This document shows, piece by piece, positions 1-7,124 of a stretch of DNA of 43,666 bases. The notes under the pieces were generated by a model, which was not told the DNA's origin, did not search any database, and saw only the letters and a list, made by a program, of their open reading frames with translations. The stretch is from Nitrospirales bacterium. GTDB taxonomy: Bacteria; Nitrospirota; Nitrospiria; Nitrospirales; UBA8639. The DNA lies in contig JAJDBQ010000183.1 of assembly GCA_029261255.1 (NCBI GenBank), forward strand, positions 1-43,666. Direction: 5' to 3'. Positions within the stretch are counted from its first letter, which is position 1; each line of letters begins with the position of its first letter. A program made the translations under genes and the position numbers.

Positions 1-565
1 GACTGAAGTAAACTTCGTGGTGTCGTTGGAGATGGATCCTCAACGACCAAATGTGTTGTATGCGGGAACGACTGGTGGCGTATATCGTACGATCAATGGC
101 ACGGAAAGTTGGGAGAAGAAAACTGAGGGGATGGTCGCCGCCGATGCCAAGATGGCGTCGATGGCTATCGGGGTGAATGGGTTAGCCGTTGATCCTACGA
201 ATAGCGATATTGTGTATGCAGGCACGACAAAGGGTCTGTATAAATCGACGGATCAAGGTGAGCGCTGGGTCAAGATTCAGGGAAGTATTCAAGATTCGTA
301 TGTTAGTGCTATTCAAGTCGACCCGTCCCAGCCTTCCACTCTGTATATGGCGACCAGTGATCGAGTGCAAAAAAGTGAAGACTCTGGCATGACCTGGCAA
401 TCTAAAGTTAATGGATTAGAGGCCACGAGTATTCGTAGTCTGCAGATCAGTCCAAGTAATTCTCGTGTGCTCTATGTCGGCACGAATGGAGGCGGGTTAT
501 ATAGAAGTGCTGATGCTGGCGATTCTTGGAAGCGCGTCCCCTTGACCCTCACATCTTCTTCGTAA
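1..565 (+). CDS. BNR/sortilin-type beta-propeller repeat protein, C-terminal part
   Basis: The reading frame is open to the left edge of the window, so this is the 3' end of a longer gene and the GTG at 17 is probably internal. The visible 180 or so residues are four consecutive repeats of about 40 residues. Each has an Asp-Pro or Ser-Pro turn, then a VLYAGT-like strand, a GGxYRS/KS strand, and a D-x-G-x-x-W 'Asp box' (for example SADAGDSWKRV near the end). Such BNR/Asp-box repeats build beta-propellers like those of sortilin/VPS10, sialidases and Ycf48-like proteins. No catalytic residues are visible, so only the fold can be named, not the substrate. In bacteria such proteins are usually exported, but the signal peptide would lie outside the window. 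The stop codon is TAA. Confidence 0.75.
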   Translation, partial: TEVNFVVSLEMDPQRPNVLYAGTTGGVYRTINGTESWEKKTEGMVAADAKMASMAIGVNGLAVDPTNSDIVYAGTTKGLYKSTDQGERWVKIQGSIQDSYVSAIQVDPSQPSTLYMATSDRVQKSEDSGMTWQSKVNGLEATSIRSLQISPSNSRVLYVGTNGGGLYRSADAGDSWKRVPLTLTSSS

Positions 566-694
566 CGTCTTCGGGGATTATTGTCCAGTTTCTTATAGAG
601 AGCTACTAAATGCCTTTATCCATAGAGGTGTTGAATAATAGGATATCCCTTGGCGAATGAACGCATTCTCGGCTTGAGGATGCGTCCCTTTGAG

Positions 695-876
695 CCGATT
701 CAAAAAGTCCATCCAGCAAGACCTCAGCCATTCCCGGCCTCCGTAGCTCACTTCCGCCTATGCGAAGCCGTTTCGGAAGGCATGGAGCCGCTAGCCTGTC
801 AGCCGTAGTTTTGGCCGCTTACGCGCCAAAGCTGGCTTCAGCGGTGAGCGCGAAGGCTGGCGTATTGTTTCCACCG
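695..876 (-). repeat. Miniature inverted-repeat element, type II, reverse copy
   Basis: The reverse complement of 695-757 closely matches 2872-2935, sharing a GAAGTGAGCTACG core, then CGGGAATGGCTG, then CTTGCTG. The other end (about 838-876) matches the left end of that copy only loosely. It lies in the 316-bp spacer between the BNR gene and the convergent outer-membrane gene. I see no gene there. Confidence 0.55.
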
Positions 877-881
877 ACCCT

Positions 882-1889
882 TCATGGGTTCTGCCATGAA
901 TCGGGGAGGAGAAAATAGACGTCCATGGTCAGGCGAGCGCCATAGGTGGGGCCAAAGTCTTTGCTATTGAGCTGATCGTTCCAGGTTTCAAAGGTGAATG
1001 GATAGGCCCGAAAGGCCGCTGTCCAAAACCGTTCTTCCAAGGAGTCGCCGAGTTCTCCATTAAAAATACCTGAATCAAGTGTTGCTCCGAGTTCCACCTC
1101 AAGCCAAGGACGAAGCGTGTGCTTGTCATACCATCCGTAGCTAATAGAACCTTGGGCTGTATATGACGTATTTGCCAAGTCACGGAAGGCGGCTCCTGTG
1201 GCAATGCGTGAGGCTCTCAACATGCCTGATAATCGCAATGGGCGAAAGAGATTTGTAAGAAATCCTTTCTGATTTCCATTCAGGTACTCAATGGTGGCTA
1301 CTGGTGACCAACGCCGAAATCCCGTTCTTGCAAATAATTCATGGAATAAGCTTCCTGTCTGACCTCCTCCACTCAAATACAGAATGCGCTTTTGTCCAGT
1401 AACGGGCATCCAACGAGTTAACGAGCCTGAAACGGCGAAATCTGTTTGTTTCCGTTTGTCTCCGACCGGTACCGGCTCTATGCCCCAGAGTCCGTCGTGA
1501 ATGAGATCGTTTTGGAGCCATTCTGTTGGCTGGTTGCGCGTCGGCCCAATGCCTAAGGTGAAATTAGTGCTCCAGTTATTCAAGCTTTTTGTCAGATGTT
1601 CTGTCCAGGAAAGGGTAATGAAATTGATGCCAATGGTTTCACCGATCCCGTTGAATCGTTCTCCTTCACCATTAAACTCGGTGAATCGAAAGAGCGAGAG
1701 ACCCATTTCAAGTGACGGTTCTTGATCAGGATAGGATAGTGCACCCCAATGAATAAACGGTGCGGGGGTTTCTGCTCTCACCTGCAGAGGAGGGAGAGCT
1801 CCAAATATTAAGAGAATGCATGCCAGAAATATTATTTTTGAGTCCTGTAAAAAGCGGGTATGATGGTTCATGGTTGAGTTGATGACCAT
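882..1889 (-). CDS. Predicted outer-membrane beta-barrel protein of unknown function
   Basis: The product is 335 residues. A hydrophobic signal segment (about residues 18-38) ends near an Ala-Glu-Thr, giving an exported mature protein. The rest is rich in alternating aromatic and polar residues with Gly/Asn turns, as in outer-membrane barrels. It ends in a strand rich in aromatic and aliphatic residues, but the last residue is Pro instead of the usual Phe. I considered lipid A deacylase-type barrels (LpxR/PagL) but cannot see a catalytic His/Ser pattern that would decide it. The start is uncertain: the ATG at 1889 and one at 1871 are both in frame and neither has a good ribosome-binding site. 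The gene stands alone, convergent with the BNR gene, with about 110 bp to the stop of the next gene upstream. Confidence 0.7.
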   Translation of the reverse strand: MVINSTMNHHTRFLQDSKIIFLACILLIFGALPPLQVRAETPAPFIHWGALSYPDQEPSLEMGLSLFRFTEFNGEGERFNGIGETIGINFITLSWTEHLTKSLNNWSTNFTLGIGPTRNQPTEWLQNDLIHDGLWGIEPVPVGDKRKQTDFAVSGSLTRWMPVTGQKRILYLSGGGQTGSLFHELFARTGFRRWSPVATIEYLNGNQKGFLTNLFRPLRLSGMLRASRIATGAAFRDLANTSYTAQGSISYGWYDKHTLRPWLEVELGATLDSGIFNGELGDSLEERFWTAAFRAYPFTFETWNDQLNSKDFGPTYGARLTMDVYFLLPDSWQNP

Positions 1890-1966
1890 AAAATGGAAAT
1901 AGATGTTGTGAACACCTCGGAAGCGGTGTTGTTAACATCACACTCACTTGATGTCAAAACAATACG

Positions 1967-1993
1967 GGGAAAGCCGGGAAAGCCGGGAAAGCC
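1967..1993. repeat. Three perfect tandem copies of a 9-bp unit
   Basis: GGGAAAGCC occurs three times in a row, just after the stop of the receiver gene that ends at 2002 on the minus strand. It is too short for a function to be read from it. It could be a slippage-prone tract. Confidence 0.8.
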
Positions 1994-2001
1994 GGCGACA
2001 A

Positions 2002-2400
2002 CTAGAGGGACGAGGAAGTCATTGCCTCGCTGACTTTTCCAACAAGTTCTCGAAAATTACAGGGCTTGTCAACGATCGCATAGGCGCCAAGATCGATCGC
2101 TTTGAGTTTTTGTTTTTCTTCGATGATTCCACTGAGCATGATCACGCGAGGCGTATGCCCATTCAGCGTGGATTGTACTTTTTCTAGCAAACTCAGTCCA
2201 TTCATCTTTGGCATATGATAATCAGCGATGATCACATCAGTCTGATGGTCTTTCAACCATTCTAGAGCTGCAGCCCCATTTTCAGATTCCTCACACTCAA
2301 AGCCTGACGATTCCAGTACGCCTCGCACCGTGCGACGCACAGCAGGTTCGTCATCGACGATCAGCACATGCCGTTTTTTTTCCGGGTCATGATTCGTCAT
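2002..2400 (-). CDS. Stand-alone response-regulator receiver protein (CheY-like)
   Basis: The 132-residue protein is a single receiver domain with no output domain. The acidic pair is D16-D17 (VLIVDDEP), the phosphoacceptor is D60 (IIADYHMP), the conserved Ser of the LSG motif follows, and the Lys is in VDKP. I chose the ATG at 2400 because TAAGGG lies upstream of it and the domain begins about ten residues later. An in-frame start at 2439 would only add an unconserved 13-residue tail. No histidine kinase is adjacent. It closely resembles the receiver at 23940-24332, sharing the DYHMP motif and the LSG spacing. It probably acts by phosphorylation-dependent protein contact, but the partner cannot be read from context. 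Confidence 0.92.
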   Translation of the reverse strand: MTNHDPEKKRHVLIVDDEPAVRRTVRGVLESSGFECEESENGAAALEWLKDHQTDVIIADYHMPKMNGLSLLEKVQSTLNGHTPRVIMLSGIIEEKQKLKAIDLGAYAIVDKPCNFRELVGKVSEAMTSSSL

Positions 2401-2439
2401 CACAAAATTGCCCTTAGGAAAAGTCAACACCATTATCAA

Positions 2440-2777
2440 CTTACCTCCTGGAATGCGTCTGTTGTGTTCCAGAACAGAGGCTCGTGAATGGTTGACGCAT
2501 TGTACATACGTAATACGCCTTCGGGAATACCCTCACCATATATTTTGTGGGAGAACGAGTCTTCGGGCACAATGCTTAATGAATAGGCAAAGTGATGATT
2601 GGTCTATGAATGAACGAATCATTCAGGAAAACGATGGTTTACCAACAACATTATCCACAGAATTAGTGGATTAGCTCATTTTGCTCTATGTGATTGAAAA
2701 ATATGAATTATCAATTAGAATTTCGAACTCGATCTGTGGGAAGTCTCTTGGATTCATGAACAGGTGCAGGCACTCAC
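2440..2777. other. Intergenic stretch, no gene seen
   Basis: This is the upstream part of a 684-bp gene-free spacer (2401-3084) whose right part holds an inverted-repeat element. The only frame here (2408-2674) lacks a ribosome-binding site and has no recognisable protein character. The sequence becomes AT-rich toward 2700. Confidence 0.5.
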
Positions 2778-2939
2778 AATGGAAATGTTGAAAAAAGCGA
2801 CCAGAGGCGTTCTCACCATTTGGCTGTGCTCTCACGGACTATACGTAGGATCCGCTCGTCAAGCCTACTCCGCCGAAGTGAGCTACGAAGGGCGGGAATG
2901 GCTGCGGCCTTGCTGTATGATTTTATTGACCATTCCTGG
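2778..2939 (+). repeat. Miniature inverted-repeat element, type II
   Basis: The left end reads AATGGAAATGTTGAAAAAAG. The right end, read on the other strand, is CCAGGAATGGTCAATAAAAT, so the element has imperfect terminal inverted repeats of about 20 bp. These ends match those of the elements at 3657-3841 and 22393-22590, but the interior is different and matches the reverse copy at 695-876. The 65-codon frame crossing it is part of the repeat and is not a gene. Confidence 0.7.
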
Positions 2940-3084
2940 CAGAGCCGGATATTTGGATTGATATGAGGCATATATGGGCTATCTTCCAGAAATATTTAAA
3001 AGCCACGCAATCTATCAAACAAACGGTTGCTAGATAGGTGTATTGGGGCTAAAGCGTTGTAACCGAGTCGAGAATTGGGTTGTG

Positions 3085-3555
3085 TTATGAGAAGGATTCT
3101 GACAACTGAGATTGGACAGTCTTATACAAGGGAGTCTCGGGGAGGAGTTCAACGCTTGGGAAGCCTAGACTTACGGCCTGTTGAACAACCAATCGCGCAA
3201 GACGCATACGAGGAACGGTGTTTGAGGGAAAGTCTTCTTGGAGAGCCACATAGGTGTGTGGTGGGATTTTGACCGAAAAGAGATCTCCTTCCGGCGATGA
3301 AAAGATAAAGCATTCCATGTTGGAATGTCCTACTCGATAAGTCAACTTGAAGGAAAGGTTCGACGGTTCGAGTGAATTGTCTGCAGAAGGAAATTGTTGA
3401 AACGTACTCACAACGACATCGATTTTGATAGCAGAGGGCAGTCCTGGAAGCCATTCTGGCATGCCTGAGGGTTCACGGTGGTAATAGCCATCGGGTGTCT
3501 GAGCCACCCGCCATGTTGCATTTTCATTCGCAAACGAAAGGATTCTTAAAGACAT
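3085..3555 (-). CDS. Conserved-looking hypothetical protein, 156 residues
   Basis: I do not recognise the family. The 156 residues show no signal peptide or membrane helix and have a normal soluble composition. The first part holds a W-R-V-A-Q-T-P-D-G segment followed by a Pro/Gly-rich loop. The middle alternates beta-like stretches (IKIDVVVSTF, LSFKLTYRV). The C-terminal part looks helical with a VVQQAVSLG segment. The start ATG at 3555 has no strong ribosome-binding site. The gene stands alone between two inverted-repeat elements (2778-2939 and 3657-3841), about 100-150 bp from each. Codon use and length make it a likely real gene. Confidence 0.65.
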   Translation of the reverse strand: MSLRILSFANENATWRVAQTPDGYYHREPSGMPEWLPGLPSAIKIDVVVSTFQQFPSADNSLEPSNLSFKLTYRVGHSNMECFIFSSPEGDLFSVKIPPHTYVALQEDFPSNTVPRMRLARLVVQQAVSLGFPSVELLPETPLYKTVQSQLSESFS

Positions 3556-3656
3556 AAAGTTAGATAACTGCGGAGAGGGCGAGTTGATGATTATTTAGAA
3601 GGTACTCTTTGGAAATTGAATGCTCAGCATATAGTGATGGTACCATGGATTCAAAT

Positions 3657-3841
3657 AATGGGTATGTTGAAAAAAATCACCAGCGGCATTCTTTGAGTCA
3701 GTAAAAAGTGAGAAGTACGTAGTAAGGAGAGAGGCCATGGTCAGGAAACAGTCATGAGCGCCATGGGTTTTCGTTCCCGCTTCCTCTGTTGTACTCCTGA
3801 CGCCTCACGATCTCTAGTGGGCTTTTTTGACCATTCCCATT
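3657..3841 (+). repeat. Miniature inverted-repeat element, type I
   Basis: The element is 185 bp. The left end AATGGGTATGTTGAAAAAAA and the right end, read on the other strand as AATGGGAATGGTCAAAAAAG, form a 20-22-bp imperfect terminal inverted repeat. Inside are an AG-rich tract (AAAAAGTGAGAAGTA) and a CT-rich tract. The interior matches 22393-22590 closely, including CCATGGTCAGGAAACA. It encodes no transposase, so it is probably non-autonomous. No clear target-site duplication is visible. Confidence 0.75.
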
Positions 3842-4299
3842 GGCTCTTGAGATGGAATGGGTCTCGTCCAATTTTGAGTTTTTTGTTCAGTATATTCAAG
3901 AAGCCCATAATAAGGAATTGATTCTTCAAAAAGAACAGATGTTCTTGTTTGAATAGGATACGGACCAATGAATCAAAGCTTGGCCTAGGCCTGTTGAAAA
4001 AAGGTTTGTAGGTTTTTCAATGAGCGGGTATTCAAACTGATGAATTTCGATAATAGGTTTCGTGAATTCAATAGAAGTATACAAAATGTGGTGGAGTAGC
4101 TTATTATGTTCTACAATATACCCATCTGACAGGCAATTCTATCCTGCATCTTTCAGTATGGTGTCTCGTCCATACAACATCCCAACGCAAATGAATCCTA
4201 CGTGTTTTCAGGATATGGATATATTTTCTGACTGAATATTTAAGATTCATTTACGCAATTCTTTTGACGAGTGAGGCGGAGAGACATGGAGGGCTAACT
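3842..4299. other. Gene-free spacer upstream of lipoprotein gene
   Basis: These 458 bp are AT-rich and hold no supported gene. A frame on the minus strand (3741-3968) runs out of the repeat element and has no ribosome-binding site. A CTGTTGAAAAAAGG at about 4000 resembles a solitary end of the nearby inverted-repeat family. The promoter of the lipoprotein gene must lie here, but no convincing -35/-10 pair stands out. Confidence 0.4.
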
Positions 4300-5652
4300 A
4301 TGGCAAGCCACTTTCTGTATAGGGCCATCAGACTGGCTGGTGTATTGGGAATCTTCAGTGTCGTGTGTGCGTGTGCAAGTACTCCTCTTGAACAGGAAGT
4401 CTTTATGGGAGAAGGCTTTCAGTCTTCCCTACCGAATGGAGAGGCTCGAGTTCTGGTATGGGGGAATCATTCAGGTGCCATGACGCGCACCTTAGGTTGG
4501 TTGCATGACCATCAGATACCTGCGGTGGATCCCTCATGGATTGAAAAAGAGTTGACGGACCCAATCTTTACTCGTCGAACGAGAATGGAACAAAAGAGGC
4601 AAGTGTTGGAAGCAGCAAAATCTGTCGGTGCGTCTCTGGTCCTCTTTGCGCAGGTAGAAGACAGTCAGATGGGTTCGAAATTTGATGTCATGAGTTTTGG
4701 CCATAAACGTATGAAATTCATTGGAGTGCAAATCCGAGGAATGGAGGCGGAAACCGGGGATGTAGTTTTCGGTGCGAAGGCCTGGAATTCTGAGCCGCTC
4801 GCCGCATCTGAACAATTGGTCATGGATCTCACGACGTTCGCTCTTGAAAAGGCCTTCAATGAATCTCAATCTTCCGTATCTCTACAACAGAATGCGCGGG
4901 AACCGGAGACATCAGAATCGCAGATCGCAGACCATTCTATTCCGAGTGATGAGGAGAGTGCTCGTGTGACGTCAGTTTTTCAGTCAGCCGACGATCATCC
5001 AACTGTGACGTCACATATTTCTGCTCAGTCTGTATATGCTGGAGGTGAGGAAACGACGGGCGAGGTTGTCACGACCTTACTGCCATTCACAGACGACAAT
5101 ATTTTAGAGGAGGAGATCCGGCCTTTCATGTCTCTTCAGCAGACTGAGCCGCAACAGGAGGAGCCAGGAGAACAAGTCGCAGGTCTTACCACTCTGGGTG
5201 ATGAGGGGACGGCTCGAGTGATGCCAGCCTTTCCGTCAGTCGTGGATCAATCAATCGTTCTGCCCAAGCAATCTACGGAATCGGTTGACGTGGGAGAAGA
5301 GGAAAAGATTGAAAGGGATGTGCGGCCTATGGAGTCTTATGGCGAAGGAAGCACTATAGAAACGGAACTTCAACCTTATCAAGAATCTTCTACGAGTGAG
5401 TCGTCGGTTGTACTACAATTTGCGAGTGGGGCATTGTCTCTCTTGTATGCGCCGATCAAAGTGACCTATGCCGTGCTTGGAGGGTTCTTTGGAGGTTTAG
5501 CATATGTATTGACGGCAGGGAATGAACCGGTGGCTCAGTCGGTCTGGGACGCCAGTCTAAAAGGAGACTATTGGCTCACAGCCAAACACCTACAAGGGGA
5601 AGCCGTGATCCATTTTAAAGGCGAACCTTCATCAATTTATGCAGCCCAATAG
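4300..5652 (+). CDS. Large lipoprotein, paralogue of the 21-kb lipoprotein, with internal duplication
   Basis: The start at 4300 is set by GGAGGG at 4288-4293. The 450-residue protein has a hydrophobic signal segment ending in VCAC, so Cys25 (or Cys23) would be lipidated. An N-terminal domain (about 30-190) contains VLVWGNHSG and FGAKAWNSEPL motifs. The middle (about 195-375) is acidic and probably disordered, and holds a duplicated 84-residue unit. The last 70 residues hold a strongly conserved SLLYAPIKVTYAVLGGFFGG segment that looks like a membrane-inserting hairpin. The protein at 21004-22119 shares both end domains and lacks one copy of the middle unit. The N-terminal domain has the feel of CsgG/LpoB-like accessory lipoproteins, but that is only a guess. 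The gene is convergent with the phosphopantetheinyl transferase gene, which ends 90 bp downstream. Confidence 0.85.
   Translation: MASHFLYRAIRLAGVLGIFSVVCACASTPLEQEVFMGEGFQSSLPNGEARVLVWGNHSGAMTRTLGWLHDHQIPAVDPSWIEKELTDPIFTRRTRMEQKRQVLEAAKSVGASLVLFAQVEDSQMGSKFDVMSFGHKRMKFIGVQIRGMEAETGDVVFGAKAWNSEPLAASEQLVMDLTTFALEKAFNESQSSVSLQQNAREPETSESQIADHSIPSDEESARVTSVFQSADDHPTVTSHISAQSVYAGGEETTGEVVTTLLPFTDDNILEEEIRPFMSLQQTEPQQEEPGEQVAGLTTLGDEGTARVMPAFPSVVDQSIVLPKQSTESVDVGEEEKIERDVRPMESYGEGSTIETELQPYQESSTSESSVVLQFASGALSLLYAPIKVTYAVLGGFFGGLAYVLTAGNEPVAQSVWDASLKGDYWLTAKHLQGEAVIHFKGEPSSIYAAQ
4948..5400 (+). repeat. In-frame internal duplication (84-codon unit) within the lipoprotein gene
   Basis: The segment beginning DEESARVTSVFQS (DNA from 4948) and the one beginning DEGTARVMPAFPS (from 5200) align over about 65-84 codons with a spacing of exactly 252 bp. 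Matching features include the ARV start, an S-V-(Y/D)-x-G-(G/E)-E-E block and the later EEEIRPF-like and ETELQPY-like ends. The copies have diverged considerably, so the duplication is not recent. Confidence 0.7.
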
Positions 5653-5742
5653 GTTGGTAGAGACGCTGTTGTCGTTGAATAATTTCATAACAGTATTCAA
5701 AGAAGGGCGACTCGTATTCAATACTTCAATAAGGAAAAGATA

Positions 5743-6504
5743 TCAGGATCCGTATTCGTCTTCCCAGTTCCAATACGAAATCTGAGTTGAGGCAGTCGCG
5801 ATCGCTACGGCCCCGATATGTTCTGCCCCAACTTTCATACGATAGAGCAAACATTCTTCTCCTCGGTTTTGTTGATCGAGGGTCAAGAGCCCAACCTCAG
5901 AATGTTCAGGATCAAATATCATTTCACAATGTGCTAAGCCTTCTGCAATTCCTCTCCCCTGCATCTTGAGATACGCTTCTTTACAGGTCCAATAAGAAAA
6001 AAATTGGTGTGGGCGTTCACGTTCTGGCAAGGACGCCAAATGCTCAGACTCGCGCTTGGAGAAATATCGTTCGGCGATATCACGATTCTGTATAGCACGG
6101 TCTATTCGTTCCACATCAATGCCGACAGCATGTTGGAGCGTCAACGCGATTAATGCCATGCCCCGGGTATGCGATACATTGAATTGAATGGGAATGGAAG
6201 ATGGCTCTACCAATATGAGTTTTCCTTGAGGCTGCGCTTTGAAATGGATTTGGGTCGGAAGGATTCCTAGATAGCGGCTCAATAATATGCGGAGAATACT
6301 GCGGGTGATGACAAATTGATATTGGGGATGGGGTGTGCGGCATCGGTCGGCGCGATCGCGTTCATCATCTGAGAGGTGAAGACGAAATCGAGAGGCTCGT
6401 TCGGGCGAATCATCGAGCAGTGCTCGCCAAATATGAACGACTTCTGTCGTCAAGCTATCTCGTAAATCTAGTGGCGGCGAGGCCCAATGTGTGGTGATCG
6501 ACAT
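5743..6504 (-). CDS. 4'-phosphopantetheinyl transferase, Sfp family
   Basis: This enzyme transfers the 4'-phosphopantetheine arm of CoA to a carrier-protein serine. The 253-residue length is usual for the Sfp/Gsp subfamily (pseudo-dimer). The signature motifs are all present: FNVSHT (108-113), VGIDVE (127-132, with Mg-binding D130 and E132), FSKRE (148-152) and the WTCKEAYLK block (172-180, E176 and K180). It should therefore be active. No polyketide, peptide-synthetase or fatty-acid gene is beside it, so its carrier protein is elsewhere. The ATG at 6504 lacks a strong ribosome-binding site, but the start fits homologues, which begin shortly before the W-x-x-L-L-D segment. Confidence 0.93.
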   Translation of the reverse strand: MSITTHWASPPLDLRDSLTTEVVHIWRALLDDSPERASRFRLHLSDDERDRADRCRTPHPQYQFVITRSILRILLSRYLGILPTQIHFKAQPQGKLILVEPSSIPIQFNVSHTRGMALIALTLQHAVGIDVERIDRAIQNRDIAERYFSKRESEHLASLPERERPHQFFSYWTCKEAYLKMQGRGIAEGLAHCEMIFDPEHSEVGLLTLDQQNRGEECLLYRMKVGAEHIGAVAIATASTQISYWNWEDEYGS

Positions 6505-6638
6505 GGTTTAGCTCATGCTTGTCATTGAAGAAGTCATGGTCCTGCTGGGCTTTATTATCATGAAGCTAAGTCTAGCGAAGACGTGAGAACGCATGATACT
6601 CAAGTCAAGGTGTACAATAAAGAAGAGCAGACTTATCC

Positions 6639-7019
6639 ATGAACACACTCATACTACTTGTTGATGATGATGCGAGCTTGCGAGCTACCTTGCGGGCGTG
6701 TCTGGAGATGGCAGGCTACTGGTGTGTTGAAGCGAATGATGGTGAAGATGCGCGTGTTTGCTTGGAGAAAGGACATCCTGTCAATTTGATTGTGACAGAT
6801 TATCAGATGCCAGGAGTTTCAGGTTTGGAATTTGTCAGAGGCGTAAGAAGTCAGCAGAAGACCGAAGGGATTCCAATTATTTTCTATAGTGGCCAATTGA
6901 GCGTCGATTTAAAAGTCCAGGCGATTCAGGCAGGAGCCAGCGAAGTGTTAGAAAAGCCTTTCCCTCTTCAGGAATTTCTTGATCTCGTTGGGCCACTCTG
7001 TGCCAAAACGGTGAAGTGA
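6639..7019 (+). CDS. Stand-alone response-regulator receiver protein
   Basis: This 126-residue protein is a lone receiver domain. It shows the acidic triplet D9-D10-D11 (LLVDDDAS), phosphoacceptor D54 (IVTDYQMP), the YSG switch region and the VLEKPF Lys. There is no output domain. AAGAAG about 12 bp upstream could serve as the ribosome-binding site. It is transcribed convergently toward the sensor kinase gene that ends at 7125, with 105 bp between them. It is not clearly part of that kinase's operon, though it might be a second target of the kinase. Confidence 0.92.
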   Translation: MNTLILLVDDDASLRATLRACLEMAGYWCVEANDGEDARVCLEKGHPVNLIVTDYQMPGVSGLEFVRGVRSQQKTEGIPIIFYSGQLSVDLKVQAIQAGASEVLEKPFPLQEFLDLVGPLCAKTVK

Positions 7020-7124
7020 GGTACCTGGCTATCCTTTTCTCTCGGGCTATTCAATATCATCTTCGAAAAATGAGCACAATTACTGATTGCTTCCAGATGA
7101 ATGCAATAAGAGAAGCAGAGGGGG

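Noticed and set aside
2764-2961. A 65-codon plus-strand frame as a gene
   Set aside because: It lies inside the type II inverted-repeat element and has no ribosome-binding site.
3741-3968. A 75-codon minus-strand frame as a gene
   Set aside because: Most of it is the CT-rich right half of the type I repeat read backwards; no start signal.
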